A stretch of 64,000 bases of DNA from assembly GCA_937864115.1 (NCBI GenBank), contig CALMII010000029.1, positions 29,203 through 93,202 on the forward strand, read 5' to 3'. The position numbers were made by a program, and so were the translations under genes. Below, piece after piece: positions 49,766 to 57,981 of this stretch. The notes beneath the pieces are model-generated. The model saw nothing but the letters and a program-made list of their open reading frames with translations, searched no databases and was not told where the DNA came from. Within the stretch, counting starts at the first letter, position 1. The number at the start of each line of letters is the position of its first letter. Source of the stretch: an uncultured Steroidobacter sp. Its GTDB lineage: Bacteria; Pseudomonadota; Gammaproteobacteria; Steroidobacterales; Steroidobacteraceae.

Positions 49766-50419
49766 ATGTCGACATTCACTTTGAAAGACAGCCCGTTGAT
49801 TCACGCCACGATGGAGTACGCCCGGCAACGCACGGTGCCGCTCGCTTCGGTGGGACTCCTGCATGGGCTATTCGCGTTTCTGCTCATCGCGAGCATGCAG
49901 CGCGACGACGACGTCACGCCTCCCATGCCGATTCAGGTGCAAATGATCGCCGATGCCTCGGAGGCGCGACCGCCGCCTCCGGCGCCCCCGGTGGAAATCG
50001 AACGTCCGCGCATCGATGCGGTCATGCCGGACCTGCTGGAGTTCGATGCGCCGCCCGCGGAGAACGCGATCACGTTGACCGCAGCGCCACCGTCTGCACC
50101 ACCGGCTCAGCCGAGTACGCCGACGCCTGCAATCACGCTGCCGCGCTTCGATGCCGACTACCTGAGCAACCCCGCCCCTACCTACCCGTCAGTATCACGG
50201 CGCCTGCGCGAACAAGGCTTGGTAATTTTGCGCGTGCGCGTCACGCCCGCGGGCGCGGCAGCCGTTGTCCAGGTTGACCGAACCAGCGGCTTCCCGCGCC
50301 TGGATACCGCCGCTGTCGACGCCGTACAGCACTGGCGATTCGTGCCGGCACGTCGCGGCGACGAAGCCGTGGAAGCGTGGGTGCTGGTGCCCGTCGAGTT
50401 CGAACTGCGACGAACCTGA
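49766..50419 (+). CDS. tonB: TonB-family energy transducer
   Basis: A 217-residue TonB protein. The cytoplasmic start is followed by one membrane anchor near residues 25-45 (PLASVGLLHGLFAFLLIAS). A Pro-rich periplasmic spacer (RPPPPAPPVEIERPRI, PPSAPPAQPSTPTPA) leads to the C-terminal TonB domain with YPSVSRRLREQGLVILRVRV and LDTAAVDAVQHWRFVPA. ATG 49766 is the first good start after the intergenic region. It couples proton-motive force from ExbB/ExbD (not in the window) to receptor transport. Its place beside the cassettes suggests it serves them. Confidence 0.93.
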   Translation: MSTFTLKDSPLIHATMEYARQRTVPLASVGLLHGLFAFLLIASMQRDDDVTPPMPIQVQMIADASEARPPPPAPPVEIERPRIDAVMPDLLEFDAPPAENAITLTAAPPSAPPAQPSTPTPAITLPRFDADYLSNPAPTYPSVSRRLREQGLVILRVRVTPAGAAAVVQVDRTSGFPRLDTAAVDAVQHWRFVPARRGDEAVEAWVLVPVEFELRRT

Positions 50420-50602
50420 CACGCCAGCAAGTCCATTCGCGGACGAGGACGCCGATCACACCAAGGATCGCCTGCAGGATTGCAGACATTGCTTCTTGCG
50501 GAGGAAGCGACAGAGCGGGAGGAGTCTGCGAGCGTGAGTGGCGCAATCAACAGCGGACGGCGCGCAGTAAAGGAATTGTTGCCGACCCTTGGGACCGGAA
50601 GG

Positions 50603-50629
50603 AGGCCGGCCCCAGAACGGGGCCGGCCT
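50603..50629. terminator. Strong hairpin between tonB and the next receptor
   Basis: AGGCCGGCCCC and GGGGCCGGCCT form an 11-base perfect stem with loop AGAAC, 20 bases past the receptor stop on the minus strand. Probably a terminator for the receptor. The stretch 50420-50650 holds no gene. Confidence 0.65.
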
Positions 50630-50650
50630 TGTCATCATCAAACAGCTACA

Positions 50651-53050
50651 TCAGAAGCGAACGCGAACCTGAAGGCTGTAGAAGCTTTCGGGTCCGAGGT
50701 AGTTCGTGCGAGCCAGCCCCAGATCCGGACTGGCGACGCCGATGCCGGTCACATAGTCGTCATCCAGCAGGTTGCTGCAGCTGAGATTCACCTCATACCG
50801 ATTGGTCGGCGCACGCCACGTTGCACTGGCGTTGACGACCGAGTAATCGCTCATCTTCCAGGTATCGGTATTGAAGTACGACCAGTAACGTTCACCCGCG
50901 TAGTACACGTAGCCGCCCAGGATGAGCGAGCCCGGCGTGAAGTTGAGCGTGTAGTACCCGGCAAGGCTCGCCTTGTGGCGCGGGATGCGCGAAAGCTGGT
51001 TGCCCACGATGCTTTGCGGCGTTCCTGTGACATCAGCCGGATCGACGACCAAGCCGTCCATCGCCGTATATTCGCCGTTGGTATAGGTGTAGTTGCCTCG
51101 CACCCACACATCCGGCGTCGGCGTCCAGGTGCCTTCGATTTCGATGCCGTAGATTTCCGTATCTACGTTGTCATAGCGCGTTGCAGCAACGGTCGGTCGG
51201 CCGTCGATCGGATTCGGCAGCCAGACCGTCAGCGGAATCTGCATGTCCGTGTAGTCGTTGAAGAACAGCGCCACCGTGCTGAAGAACTGGCTGCTCACCA
51301 ACTGCTTCCATCCCAGCTCATAAGCAATCAGCTCTTCCGGATCGGACACGTTGTTCTTGCCGCCCTGAGCCGGATCCGGGACGATGCTGTCGAGCGACAA
51401 GCTGCTCGGCTTCGAACCGCGTGCAATGCTGAGATAAAAGTTGGCGTCATCAGTTGCCTGGTAGTCGGCGGCAATTCGCCCGGTGATCTCCTCATCCTTG
51501 ACGACCGTGTTGGCGCCATTGACCAGCGGCGTGACATCGCCAGCGGCCGCCGTATCCCAGTAGAAACTGTGATACTCGTTGGTGCCGTCGCTCTCATCCT
51601 CGGTATAGCGAAGACCGGCGGTCAGCTCGAGTTTGTCCGTAAGCGCGTAAGTCAGCTGACCGAACACGGCGCGGGACTCCACGTCGAGGAGGTTGTGCTG
51701 GCGGTAGGTATCGCGGTCAGGATTCGGAGCAATGGGCGCCGCCGGCGACTGCACGGCATTGTTGTACCAACGATAGGTCGGGTTAGCCAGCTCAGGCTGA
51801 TTGGGATTGCCAATCTGGTAGAAGCGATCGTACTTGCCCTTCGAGTAGTACAGACCGAGATTCCACTCGAGGCCATCGTGAGCGTTACCTTCGAGACGCA
51901 ACTCATGAGAATAACGCTCGTCGTCGTTGTAGTAGTGATCCACGATCGACGTACTGATGAAGATACCATCGGGGACCGTCCCCGGATTCCCCGGCCCTGT
52001 GACGTAACCGATGCGCGACGTGGCGTCGTAGTCGCCACTGCCTTCCGAGACATAGGCCTGATAGCCGCCGACGTAGTACAACGTCGCCGCCCCCAGATTC
52101 CAGTCCGCATTCAGGATGTGCACCTGGTTGTCCGAGAGCTTGTCGTACCCTTCGACGTCGACGTCGATCACGCGCGGCTGCTGCGGCGGATTCTTGTCGT
52201 AGTTGTAGGTTACGTTCGGGATGTTGCCTCCCATGAAGGGCGCTGCATTGTTGTAGACCGCCGGCGCCGTGTAGCCGCGGGCGTTGTCATAGGAGAACGT
52301 GCTGGAGCGCAGGTGGAAGTGCAGATCGTCGGTCACCTGGCCTTCGAACTGGAGTTCCGCATACAGATTCTCGCCCTTGTACCCCGCCTCGATCGGTCCG
52401 ACGTTCTTCTGCGAACGCTCGGGCTGCTCGAAGCGCTGCACGCTGGCACGTGCGCCGTAGTTTTCGCTCAACGGTCCGGAGACGGTGAAGCCCAGGGTAT
52501 TCCAGTCGTAGCGGCCGTAGCCTACGAGGGCCTCGCCCATGAAGGTGTCCGTCGGTGCGCGACTGATCAGGTTGGCGGCGCCGCCGATGGCGTTCGTTCC
52601 GTAGCGCGTGCCCTGCGGGCCGCGAAGGATCTGCACGCTGCCGCCGATCAGCGTGTTTTCGCCGACGACGCTTGAATCCGGCAGATAGAAGCCGTTCACG
52701 TAGTAGGCGACCGGCTCCGTGGTGCCGAGAGCCGACGTCGCCGTCGTGCGGCCCACGCCGCGAATCGTGACACCGCGGTCTGAGATCTCGACGCCCGGCG
52801 TCAATCGATACATATCGGTGGCGGTGGCCGTGCCCGTCATGTTGCGCTGCTCGGCGTTGAACTCGGTTACGGACAACGGCTTCTGGGCGATGTCTTCCTG
52901 GTAGCTGTTCGCCGTAACGATGACCTCTTCCAGTTGCAGCTTTCCATCATCTGCCGCCGAAGCAAGCGGTCCGACCGTCAGGCCCGCCAGCAGGACAGGC
53001 GTTGTGGTGAGCCAGTAGCGGGATGCGCGTTTAGCCAGTTTTCGATGCAT
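50651..53050 (-). CDS. TonB-dependent receptor without STN domain
   Basis: A 799-residue outer-membrane receptor. The signal peptide begins MHRKLAKRASRYWLTTTPVL and is cleaved near LASAADD. A TonB box-like LEEVIVTANSYQEDIAQ follows directly, so there is no signalling domain. The plug has GVEISDRGVTIRGVGRTT and VQILRGPQGTRYGTNAIGGA, the sphingomonad-type nutrient-receptor form. The barrel ends YSLQVRVRF. It is not part of a sigma cassette. It lies next to the secreted-protein/PQQ cluster and may import that pathway's substrate. ATG 53050 has a GGGGAA upstream. Confidence 0.92.
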   Translation of the reverse strand: MHRKLAKRASRYWLTTTPVLLAGLTVGPLASAADDGKLQLEEVIVTANSYQEDIAQKPLSVTEFNAEQRNMTGTATATDMYRLTPGVEISDRGVTIRGVGRTTATSALGTTEPVAYYVNGFYLPDSSVVGENTLIGGSVQILRGPQGTRYGTNAIGGAANLISRAPTDTFMGEALVGYGRYDWNTLGFTVSGPLSENYGARASVQRFEQPERSQKNVGPIEAGYKGENLYAELQFEGQVTDDLHFHLRSSTFSYDNARGYTAPAVYNNAAPFMGGNIPNVTYNYDKNPPQQPRVIDVDVEGYDKLSDNQVHILNADWNLGAATLYYVGGYQAYVSEGSGDYDATSRIGYVTGPGNPGTVPDGIFISTSIVDHYYNDDERYSHELRLEGNAHDGLEWNLGLYYSKGKYDRFYQIGNPNQPELANPTYRWYNNAVQSPAAPIAPNPDRDTYRQHNLLDVESRAVFGQLTYALTDKLELTAGLRYTEDESDGTNEYHSFYWDTAAAGDVTPLVNGANTVVKDEEITGRIAADYQATDDANFYLSIARGSKPSSLSLDSIVPDPAQGGKNNVSDPEELIAYELGWKQLVSSQFFSTVALFFNDYTDMQIPLTVWLPNPIDGRPTVAATRYDNVDTEIYGIEIEGTWTPTPDVWVRGNYTYTNGEYTAMDGLVVDPADVTGTPQSIVGNQLSRIPRHKASLAGYYTLNFTPGSLILGGYVYYAGERYWSYFNTDTWKMSDYSVVNASATWRAPTNRYEVNLSCSNLLDDDYVTGIGVASPDLGLARTNYLGPESFYSLQVRVRF

Positions 53051-53522
53051 TGCATGTTCCCCCATGTGAGAGTTGTGAACCGAATAGCCAGTCACGGATG
53101 TATAGGCCGCTGGATATTTTTTAATACTCGGTATGTTGATTATTGAGCTACTTTCAGGACGTTTGCAATATCCCTTGCAGAGACAAACTGTTTTTTTGCA
53201 CCGACGGTCTACGATCGAAGACTGATTCCGTCAACTGATTGATTTTCCCGGATGCCGATGAGACCAGGCAGATGATCCATCCTCGACTTCCCTCTCGCAT
53301 CCGCAAATGCACGCAGCGTGCTGCACCCGCACACAACGCCGGGCGGCGGCTTGTTGCGAACGCAAAAGCGTGCCGTCCACGCAACAATTTGCTGCGAGAA
53401 GTACATCGAAGGGTGTGGGTGATGTCTCTGCCGAAGGAGCCGGGGTCCGTTCTCCGGCCCCGGTCATATAGATATGTCTCAAGGGCCGCCTGCGGGTTCG
53501 CGCAGGCGGCCGTCGCTCCGAC
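53051..53522. other. Gene-free stretch of 472 bases
   Basis: No convincing gene. The right of the receptor start is AT-rich (around 53110-53150) and probably holds its promoter. CCGGGG/CCCCGG can pair at 53440-53463 and a strong terminator hairpin follows at 53484-53511. Short open frames here have no family character. Confidence 0.6.
53484..53511 (-). terminator. Terminator hairpin after the secreted protein at 53523
   Basis: GGCCGCCTGCG and CGCAGGCGGCC form an 11-base perfect stem with a 6-base loop, 12 bases past the stop of the minus-strand gene. The T-tract is weak. Confidence 0.6.
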
Positions 53523-54245
53523 TCATTTCGTCGGCAGCTTGGTTCCTTCCTTCAGCGGCGTCGGTCCCAGTGTGTAGGGCGCACCGACCCATTCATCCGT
53601 CGGACCGACCAGGATGAACATGTCCAGCTTCGATCGCGTCCCATCCGGGCGGGCGACCGTGGCCGTGCCGATATAGATGCCGTCTTCGAGCTTGCGCAGC
53701 TCATCGAACAACGTCGTCTTGTTGAAAGCGCCGTAGTCGAGAACGTACGCCGGCTTGCCGTCGATGATGGACGGACGAACGCTCGTCGCCATCCGCAAGT
53801 TGCGCTCGATGCGTCCGCCCGGGAAACGCCAGCGGTTGTAGCCCTCGCCGGTGCTCGCCGTCAGCGGATGGAAGGCCTTGCCGAGCCAGTAACCGCGCAC
53901 CGACTTCTCGTTGAACATGTAGTCCGCATAGCCCTTCTGATAGGCCGGATCGTCCGCGCCGGGGCCGAGTCCCGTGTAGTGACCGTTCATTTCCTCGAGC
54001 GTCGGCGCCGGCAGCGTGCGCCACAGCGCGATGCCCTCTTCCTGGGTCAGCGCGTTCAGCTTCTCCATGGTCCATTTTCCCGACGTGCCGACCGGCGTCT
54101 GATTGATGTTCGGACGCGCGGCGAGCTTGTCCGCATCGGCGACAGGGTCGATGACACCGGCTCCGCCACCGTTGGCGACAACCACGGGGATGGCCATCAT
54201 CGCCAACAGACTCCCCAGTCCGAATCGAAGCAACGGTATACGCAT
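53523..54245 (-). CDS. Secreted protein of unknown function
   Basis: A 240-residue exported protein with a signal peptide (MRIPLLRFGLGSLLAMMAIP, cleaved near VVVANGGG). I do not recognise a family. The mature protein has a hydrophilic N-terminus (PNINQTPVGTSGKWTMEKLN), an acidic middle (GPGADDPAYQKGYADYMFNE) and beta-rich ending (KLDMFILVGPTDEWVGAPYT), perhaps a lipocalin- or barrel-like fold. ATG 54245 follows GGAG. It starts 35 bases after the TetR stop on the same strand, so TetR and this gene may share an mRNA. Its place next to the PQQ cluster suggests a role in binding or carrying that substrate. Confidence 0.6.
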   Translation of the reverse strand: MRIPLLRFGLGSLLAMMAIPVVVANGGGAGVIDPVADADKLAARPNINQTPVGTSGKWTMEKLNALTQEEGIALWRTLPAPTLEEMNGHYTGLGPGADDPAYQKGYADYMFNEKSVRGYWLGKAFHPLTASTGEGYNRWRFPGGRIERNLRMATSVRPSIIDGKPAYVLDYGAFNKTTLFDELRKLEDGIYIGTATVARPDGTRSKLDMFILVGPTDEWVGAPYTLGPTPLKEGTKLPTK

Positions 54246-54280
54246 GTGATGACTCCTTGATGAGTTTGAACTGATGAAAA

Positions 54281-54958
54281 CTATCGACGGCGACGGTTGA
54301 CGGCCGCGCGCGAGGATCCGGTCTTTTTCGATTTCCGCAGCGCTTCTCCGCCCAGGAGCGCGACGACGCCGTCCACGACGGCGACACACGCAGCACTCAG
54401 GGTCTGGCCAGGCTTCTCGCTCATAACCCAGCGCCGCGCCGCATTCACGTTGCCGGCCCACAGGGCGCAGGCGATCAAGCGTGGTTGCGGATCTTTATCG
54501 GGATGCACGCCGAGATCGCGCGCGAGCGATCTGGCAAGCAGCTCTTCATATTCGAACCAGCTCGCAAGCAGGTTTCCCGGCACCGCGGTTGCTGCAAAGC
54601 GCTGCTGAATGGCGGCTCGATAACCGCGGCCGCCGTCGCGTTCGGTGACTTCGCGAGCGGCCGTCTCCACCCAGTCGCGCCAGAACGTGAGTGTGTCTTC
54701 GGTCCGCGCCGGATCTTCGATCCGCTCGCGGAAACGCTCGAGGTATTTGAGTTCGATGGCCTGCGCCAGGGCCGCCTTGCTGGGGAAATGCCGGTAGAGC
54801 GTCTGCACGTGCATGCCCGCGTGAGCGGCCACTTCGTCGAGCGTCGCATCCTCGACGCCTTTGCGCGCGAACAATTCCGCCGCGGCATCGACCAGTGCGG
54901 TGCGCGTGCTGTGCTTTCGTGCAGTGCGAAGCGGATAGGCGTTGTCGCTGTCGGTCAT
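54281..54958 (-). CDS. TetR-family transcriptional regulator
   Basis: A 225-residue TetR protein. The helix-turn-helix reads TRTALVDAAAELFARKGVED then LDEVAAHAGMHVQTLYRHF at about residues 20-65. The ligand domain is helical with a basic C-terminal tail (KSKKTGSSRAAVNRRRR). It is divergent from the PQQ dehydrogenase operon with 84 bases between that contain a TAGTTAACTA palindrome. It probably represses both that operon and itself until a substrate or intermediate binds. Confidence 0.9.
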   Translation of the reverse strand: MTDSDNAYPLRTARKHSTRTALVDAAAELFARKGVEDATLDEVAAHAGMHVQTLYRHFPSKAALAQAIELKYLERFRERIEDPARTEDTLTFWRDWVETAAREVTERDGGRGYRAAIQQRFAATAVPGNLLASWFEYEELLARSLARDLGVHPDKDPQPRLIACALWAGNVNAARRWVMSEKPGQTLSAACVAVVDGVVALLGGEALRKSKKTGSSRAAVNRRRR

Positions 54959-54980
54959 GACAGATCTCGTCGACGACGTT

Positions 54981-55010
54981 GTAGTTTCGTAGATCAGTGT
55001 AGTTAACTAT
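54981..55010. promoter_or_regulatory. Candidate TetR operator in the TetR/PQQ intergenic region
   Basis: GTAGTT occurs at 54981 and 54999, and the second copy opens the palindrome TAGTTAACTA (55000-55009). The element is midway between the divergent genes. Assignment by position. Confidence 0.45.
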
Positions 55011-55042
55011 ACCTATCTCCACAAGCGCCATGCCCGAGCTCC

Positions 55043-57160
55043 ATGAAGAATCGATCCTGCGCGATTGCGCTGACCAGCCTAGTCCTCTCGCTGAACGTCG
55101 TGTCGGCAATGGCCGCACAGGCTCCTGCGCCCGCAGCGCTTTCCTTCAGCATCGAACAGGCGAATCGCGGCAAGGTCGCGTACTCGCAGCTCTGCGCCAG
55201 TTGTCATGGCGCCTCCCTCGAAGGATCCGGAATGAGTCCGGCATTGAGCGGCGCGACTTTTCAGCGCAAGTGGGCAGGACAAAGCGGCGCGGCGCTCTAC
55301 GCGCAGTTCGTTCGCATGCCGCCGGGCGCGAAGCCACTGCCGACAGCGACGTATGGGGATCTGCTTGCGTATGTGCTTCAGACCAACGGCGCTGCGAGCA
55401 GCGAGCAGCCGCTGCCCGCCGATCCTGCATCGCTGCAGGCGCCCGTCTTTGCCGACGCCGCGCACGGCACAGCGCCGGCCAGCCAGCCATCGGGCACTGC
55501 ATCGGGCCGTCCGAGCCGTCTCGATCATCTCACCGCCGTTACGAATGCTTCGTTGCGATCGCCACCGTCGTCCGACTGGCTCATGTGGCGCCGCACGTAC
55601 GATGGCTTCGGCTTCAGTCCGCTCGAGCAGATCGATCGGCACAACGCCGGGGATCTGCGGCTCGCCTGGAGCTGGTCGCTGCCGCAAGGCGGCAACATGA
55701 TGACGCCCATCGTTCACGACGGCGTGCTCTTTGCGTACAGCTATGGAGACATCGTCGAGGCGCTGGATGCGACGACGGGCGATCTGCTGTGGCGGCATGA
55801 ACGCAAGCTCGAAGGCACCGCCGTTCATCAGGGCAAGAAGGGCGTTGCGATCCAGGGAAACACGCTGCTGGTACCGACCTCCGACGTGCGCGTTCTGGCA
55901 CTCGACACCCGCACCGGCGCCGTACGCTGGGAACACGCGATCGACACGCGCGGCCAGAAGGACTTCCAGATCAAGAGCGCCCCGCTCGTCGTCGGCAACA
56001 AGGTCATCGTCGGTCTGAACGGATTTCACACGGTGAAGGGCGGCAGTTTCATCGTCGCGCTCGACATCGACAGCGGCAGGGAACTGTGGCGCTTCTACAC
56101 GATCGCGCGCCCGGGCGAACCGGGCGGCGAGAGCTGGAACGGCCTGCCGCTCGAAGCGCGCAGCGGCGGTTCGATCTGGGTCCGCGCCCCCTACGACCCG
56201 GATCTCAACCTGGTCTACTTCGGCGCCGCGCCGACGTATGACACGCAGCCGCTGCGTGCACCGGTGCAGCGGCCCGGCGTCACGAACGAGGCGCTCTACA
56301 CCAACAGCACGATTGCGCTCAATGCCGACACCGGCAAGCTCGTCTGGTACTTCCAGCACCAGGCCAACGATCAGCTCGATCATGACTGGGCGTTCGAACG
56401 CCAGGTCGTGGAGATCAACGTCAACGGCAAACCGCGCAAGGCCGTCATCACCGGCGGCAAGCTGGCCATCTTCGAAGCGCTCGATGCCGCAACCGGCAAA
56501 TATCTTTTCTCGATCGACCTCGGCATGCAGAACGTCATCGCTTCGATCGATCCGGTCAGCGGCGCAAAGACGCTCAATCCCGCCGCGATTCCCGCGACCG
56601 ATGCCGTGCTCAAGCGCATCACCCTGCCGGGCATCTGCCCGGATCTGCTCGGCGCGCGCAACCTGATGGCGAGCGCCTACGACGCCGGGCGTCGAACGCT
56701 GTACGTGCCGCTCACGGACACGTGCCGCCATCCCTTCCCCAACGGACCGCGCTGGCAGAAGGAGCCCGGCGAAGGCGATGGCTTCGGGCTCATCAAGGCC
56801 ATCAATCTCGATACGCACGAGGTTGCCTGGACCCATCGCCAGTCCGCCCCCTTCACGAGCGCCATGCTTGCCACGGCCGGCGGACTTCTCTTCACCGGCT
56901 CCGCCGATCGCCGCTTCAGCGCCTACGACGATCGCGACGGCCGACTGCTGTGGCAGGCGCGTCTCGACAACATGCCTGTTTCCTATCCGATCACCTACAG
57001 CGTGAACGGCCAGCAGTACGTCGCGGTCGCGACCAACGAAGGCTTCGTCCACGCCACGGCCATGCTTCAGAGCGCAGGCATCGCCGGCACACCCAACGGC
57101 GGCGCGACCCTCTGGGTTTTCGCGTTGCCGCAAACCCTCGCGCGAGGAATTCACGAATGA
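55043..57160 (+). CDS. PQQ-dependent dehydrogenase with N-terminal cytochrome c domain
   Basis: A 705-residue periplasmic quinohemoprotein. After the signal peptide (MKNRSCAIALTSLVLSLNVV) comes a cytochrome c domain (about 35-115) with the heme motif CASCH and a candidate Met ligand in RMPPGAKPLPTATYGD. The eight-bladed PQQ propeller follows, with W motifs such as LDATTGDLLWRHE, VVGLNGFHTVKGGSFIVALD and ANDQLDHDWAFERQ near the active site. Cytochrome c at the N-terminus is the order described for polyvinyl-alcohol dehydrogenase; most quinohemoprotein alcohol dehydrogenases have it at the C-terminus. It oxidises an alcohol and passes electrons to the respiratory chain. It is first in a four-gene operon. 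Confidence 0.88.
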   Translation: MKNRSCAIALTSLVLSLNVVSAMAAQAPAPAALSFSIEQANRGKVAYSQLCASCHGASLEGSGMSPALSGATFQRKWAGQSGAALYAQFVRMPPGAKPLPTATYGDLLAYVLQTNGAASSEQPLPADPASLQAPVFADAAHGTAPASQPSGTASGRPSRLDHLTAVTNASLRSPPSSDWLMWRRTYDGFGFSPLEQIDRHNAGDLRLAWSWSLPQGGNMMTPIVHDGVLFAYSYGDIVEALDATTGDLLWRHERKLEGTAVHQGKKGVAIQGNTLLVPTSDVRVLALDTRTGAVRWEHAIDTRGQKDFQIKSAPLVVGNKVIVGLNGFHTVKGGSFIVALDIDSGRELWRFYTIARPGEPGGESWNGLPLEARSGGSIWVRAPYDPDLNLVYFGAAPTYDTQPLRAPVQRPGVTNEALYTNSTIALNADTGKLVWYFQHQANDQLDHDWAFERQVVEINVNGKPRKAVITGGKLAIFEALDAATGKYLFSIDLGMQNVIASIDPVSGAKTLNPAAIPATDAVLKRITLPGICPDLLGARNLMASAYDAGRRTLYVPLTDTCRHPFPNGPRWQKEPGEGDGFGLIKAINLDTHEVAWTHRQSAPFTSAMLATAGGLLFTGSADRRFSAYDDRDGRLLWQARLDNMPVSYPITYSVNGQQYVAVATNEGFVHATAMLQSAGIAGTPNGGATLWVFALPQTLARGIHE

Positions 57161-57942
57161 AGAAGACACACTGGCTCGCCTGCTGGTCGCTACTCACTGC
57201 ACTGGCTGCTCCGGCCGAGGCGCAGATGGTGAAGTTCGCCTCCATCTGGGAAGTACCCGGCGACAACACCCTGCTCGATCAGTGGTATCGACGTACGCAT
57301 TCGCAGGAGACGCTGCAATCGGTCGGGCCCTGGCTCACGCGATACTGGACGTATCGGGCTCAGGACGTTCCGGAATCCGTGGCCAAGCGCTTCAACGTCG
57401 TGAACTACCGGCTCACGGAAATGTGGTATCCGAGCCTCCAGGCCCGCGACGAATCGCGCGGTGCGTTTTATCCACTCTCGCCCCCGCCGATGGACCCGCA
57501 GCGCTTTCCCGGGAAGAACCGCATCGCGCAGATCGTCGTCCCGGCCATTCCGACCGAGAAATTTCTCGACGCGATGCCGCGCGACCGCGCGACCTATGTC
57601 CGCTGGGTCTACTTCGTGCGCTATCCGGCCGGCGTCTCGGTCGACGACGGCGAGCGCTGGTTCCTGCAGGTTCATGCGCCGCAGCTGGCCAAACTCACGG
57701 GACTGCGACGATTCGTCAGTTACAAGTCCGCCGATCCGCTCACGCGCGCCGACGCCTGGGTGCGCATGAGCGAGCTGTGGTTCGATGACTTCGATGCCTG
57801 GCGCGCCGCGGTGCTGGATGCACCGCCCGCCTTCACGGCGCCGAGCTGGGGCGGCACTTTCCCCTACGCCGACATCGTCAGCATGTTCACCGGCGCGCAG
57901 GCCGACATGGACTTCATGCGCGAGTACTATCGCGTTCCCTGA
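57157..57942 (+). CDS. Secreted EthD-like protein
   Basis: A 261-residue exported protein with a signal peptide (MKKTHWLACWSLLTALAAPA, cleaved after AEA or nearby). The mature sequence has two repeats of a dimeric alpha/beta barrel: MVKFASIWEVPGDNTLLDQW and RATYVRWVYFVRYPAGVSVD, each followed by a helix and strand typical of EthD domains. The start overlaps the PQQ dehydrogenase stop as ATGA. EthD proteins are small and cytosolic as a rule; a secreted, doubled form is unusual. It may bind or stabilise a substrate or product of the adjacent oxidases. No enzyme activity can be assigned. Confidence 0.65.
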   Translation: MKKTHWLACWSLLTALAAPAEAQMVKFASIWEVPGDNTLLDQWYRRTHSQETLQSVGPWLTRYWTYRAQDVPESVAKRFNVVNYRLTEMWYPSLQARDESRGAFYPLSPPPMDPQRFPGKNRIAQIVVPAIPTEKFLDAMPRDRATYVRWVYFVRYPAGVSVDDGERWFLQVHAPQLAKLTGLRRFVSYKSADPLTRADAWVRMSELWFDDFDAWRAAVLDAPPAFTAPSWGGTFPYADIVSMFTGAQADMDFMREYYRVP

Positions 57943-57981
57943 TGAGCGGCCTGCTCCATTTTCACTACCTCTGTCTCCAGC

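Noticed and set aside
23284..50419. Siderophore biosynthesis genes within the signalling array
   Set aside because: I looked for NRPS, NIS synthetase and hydroxylase motifs and found none; the block is uptake and signalling only.
50480..52675. A 731-codon plus-strand frame opposite the receptor at 50651
   Set aside because: Low-complexity Arg/Val/Ala/Ile composition without motifs; the minus strand has a full TonB-dependent receptor.
53239..53577. A 112-codon plus-strand frame in the 472-base gap
   Set aside because: No ribosome site or domain, and it runs through the terminator hairpin into the opposite gene.
55079..57169. A 696-codon minus-strand frame opposite the first PQQ dehydrogenase
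   Set aside because: Arg/Ala/Gly-rich antisense shadow; the plus strand has signal peptide, heme motif and propeller repeats.
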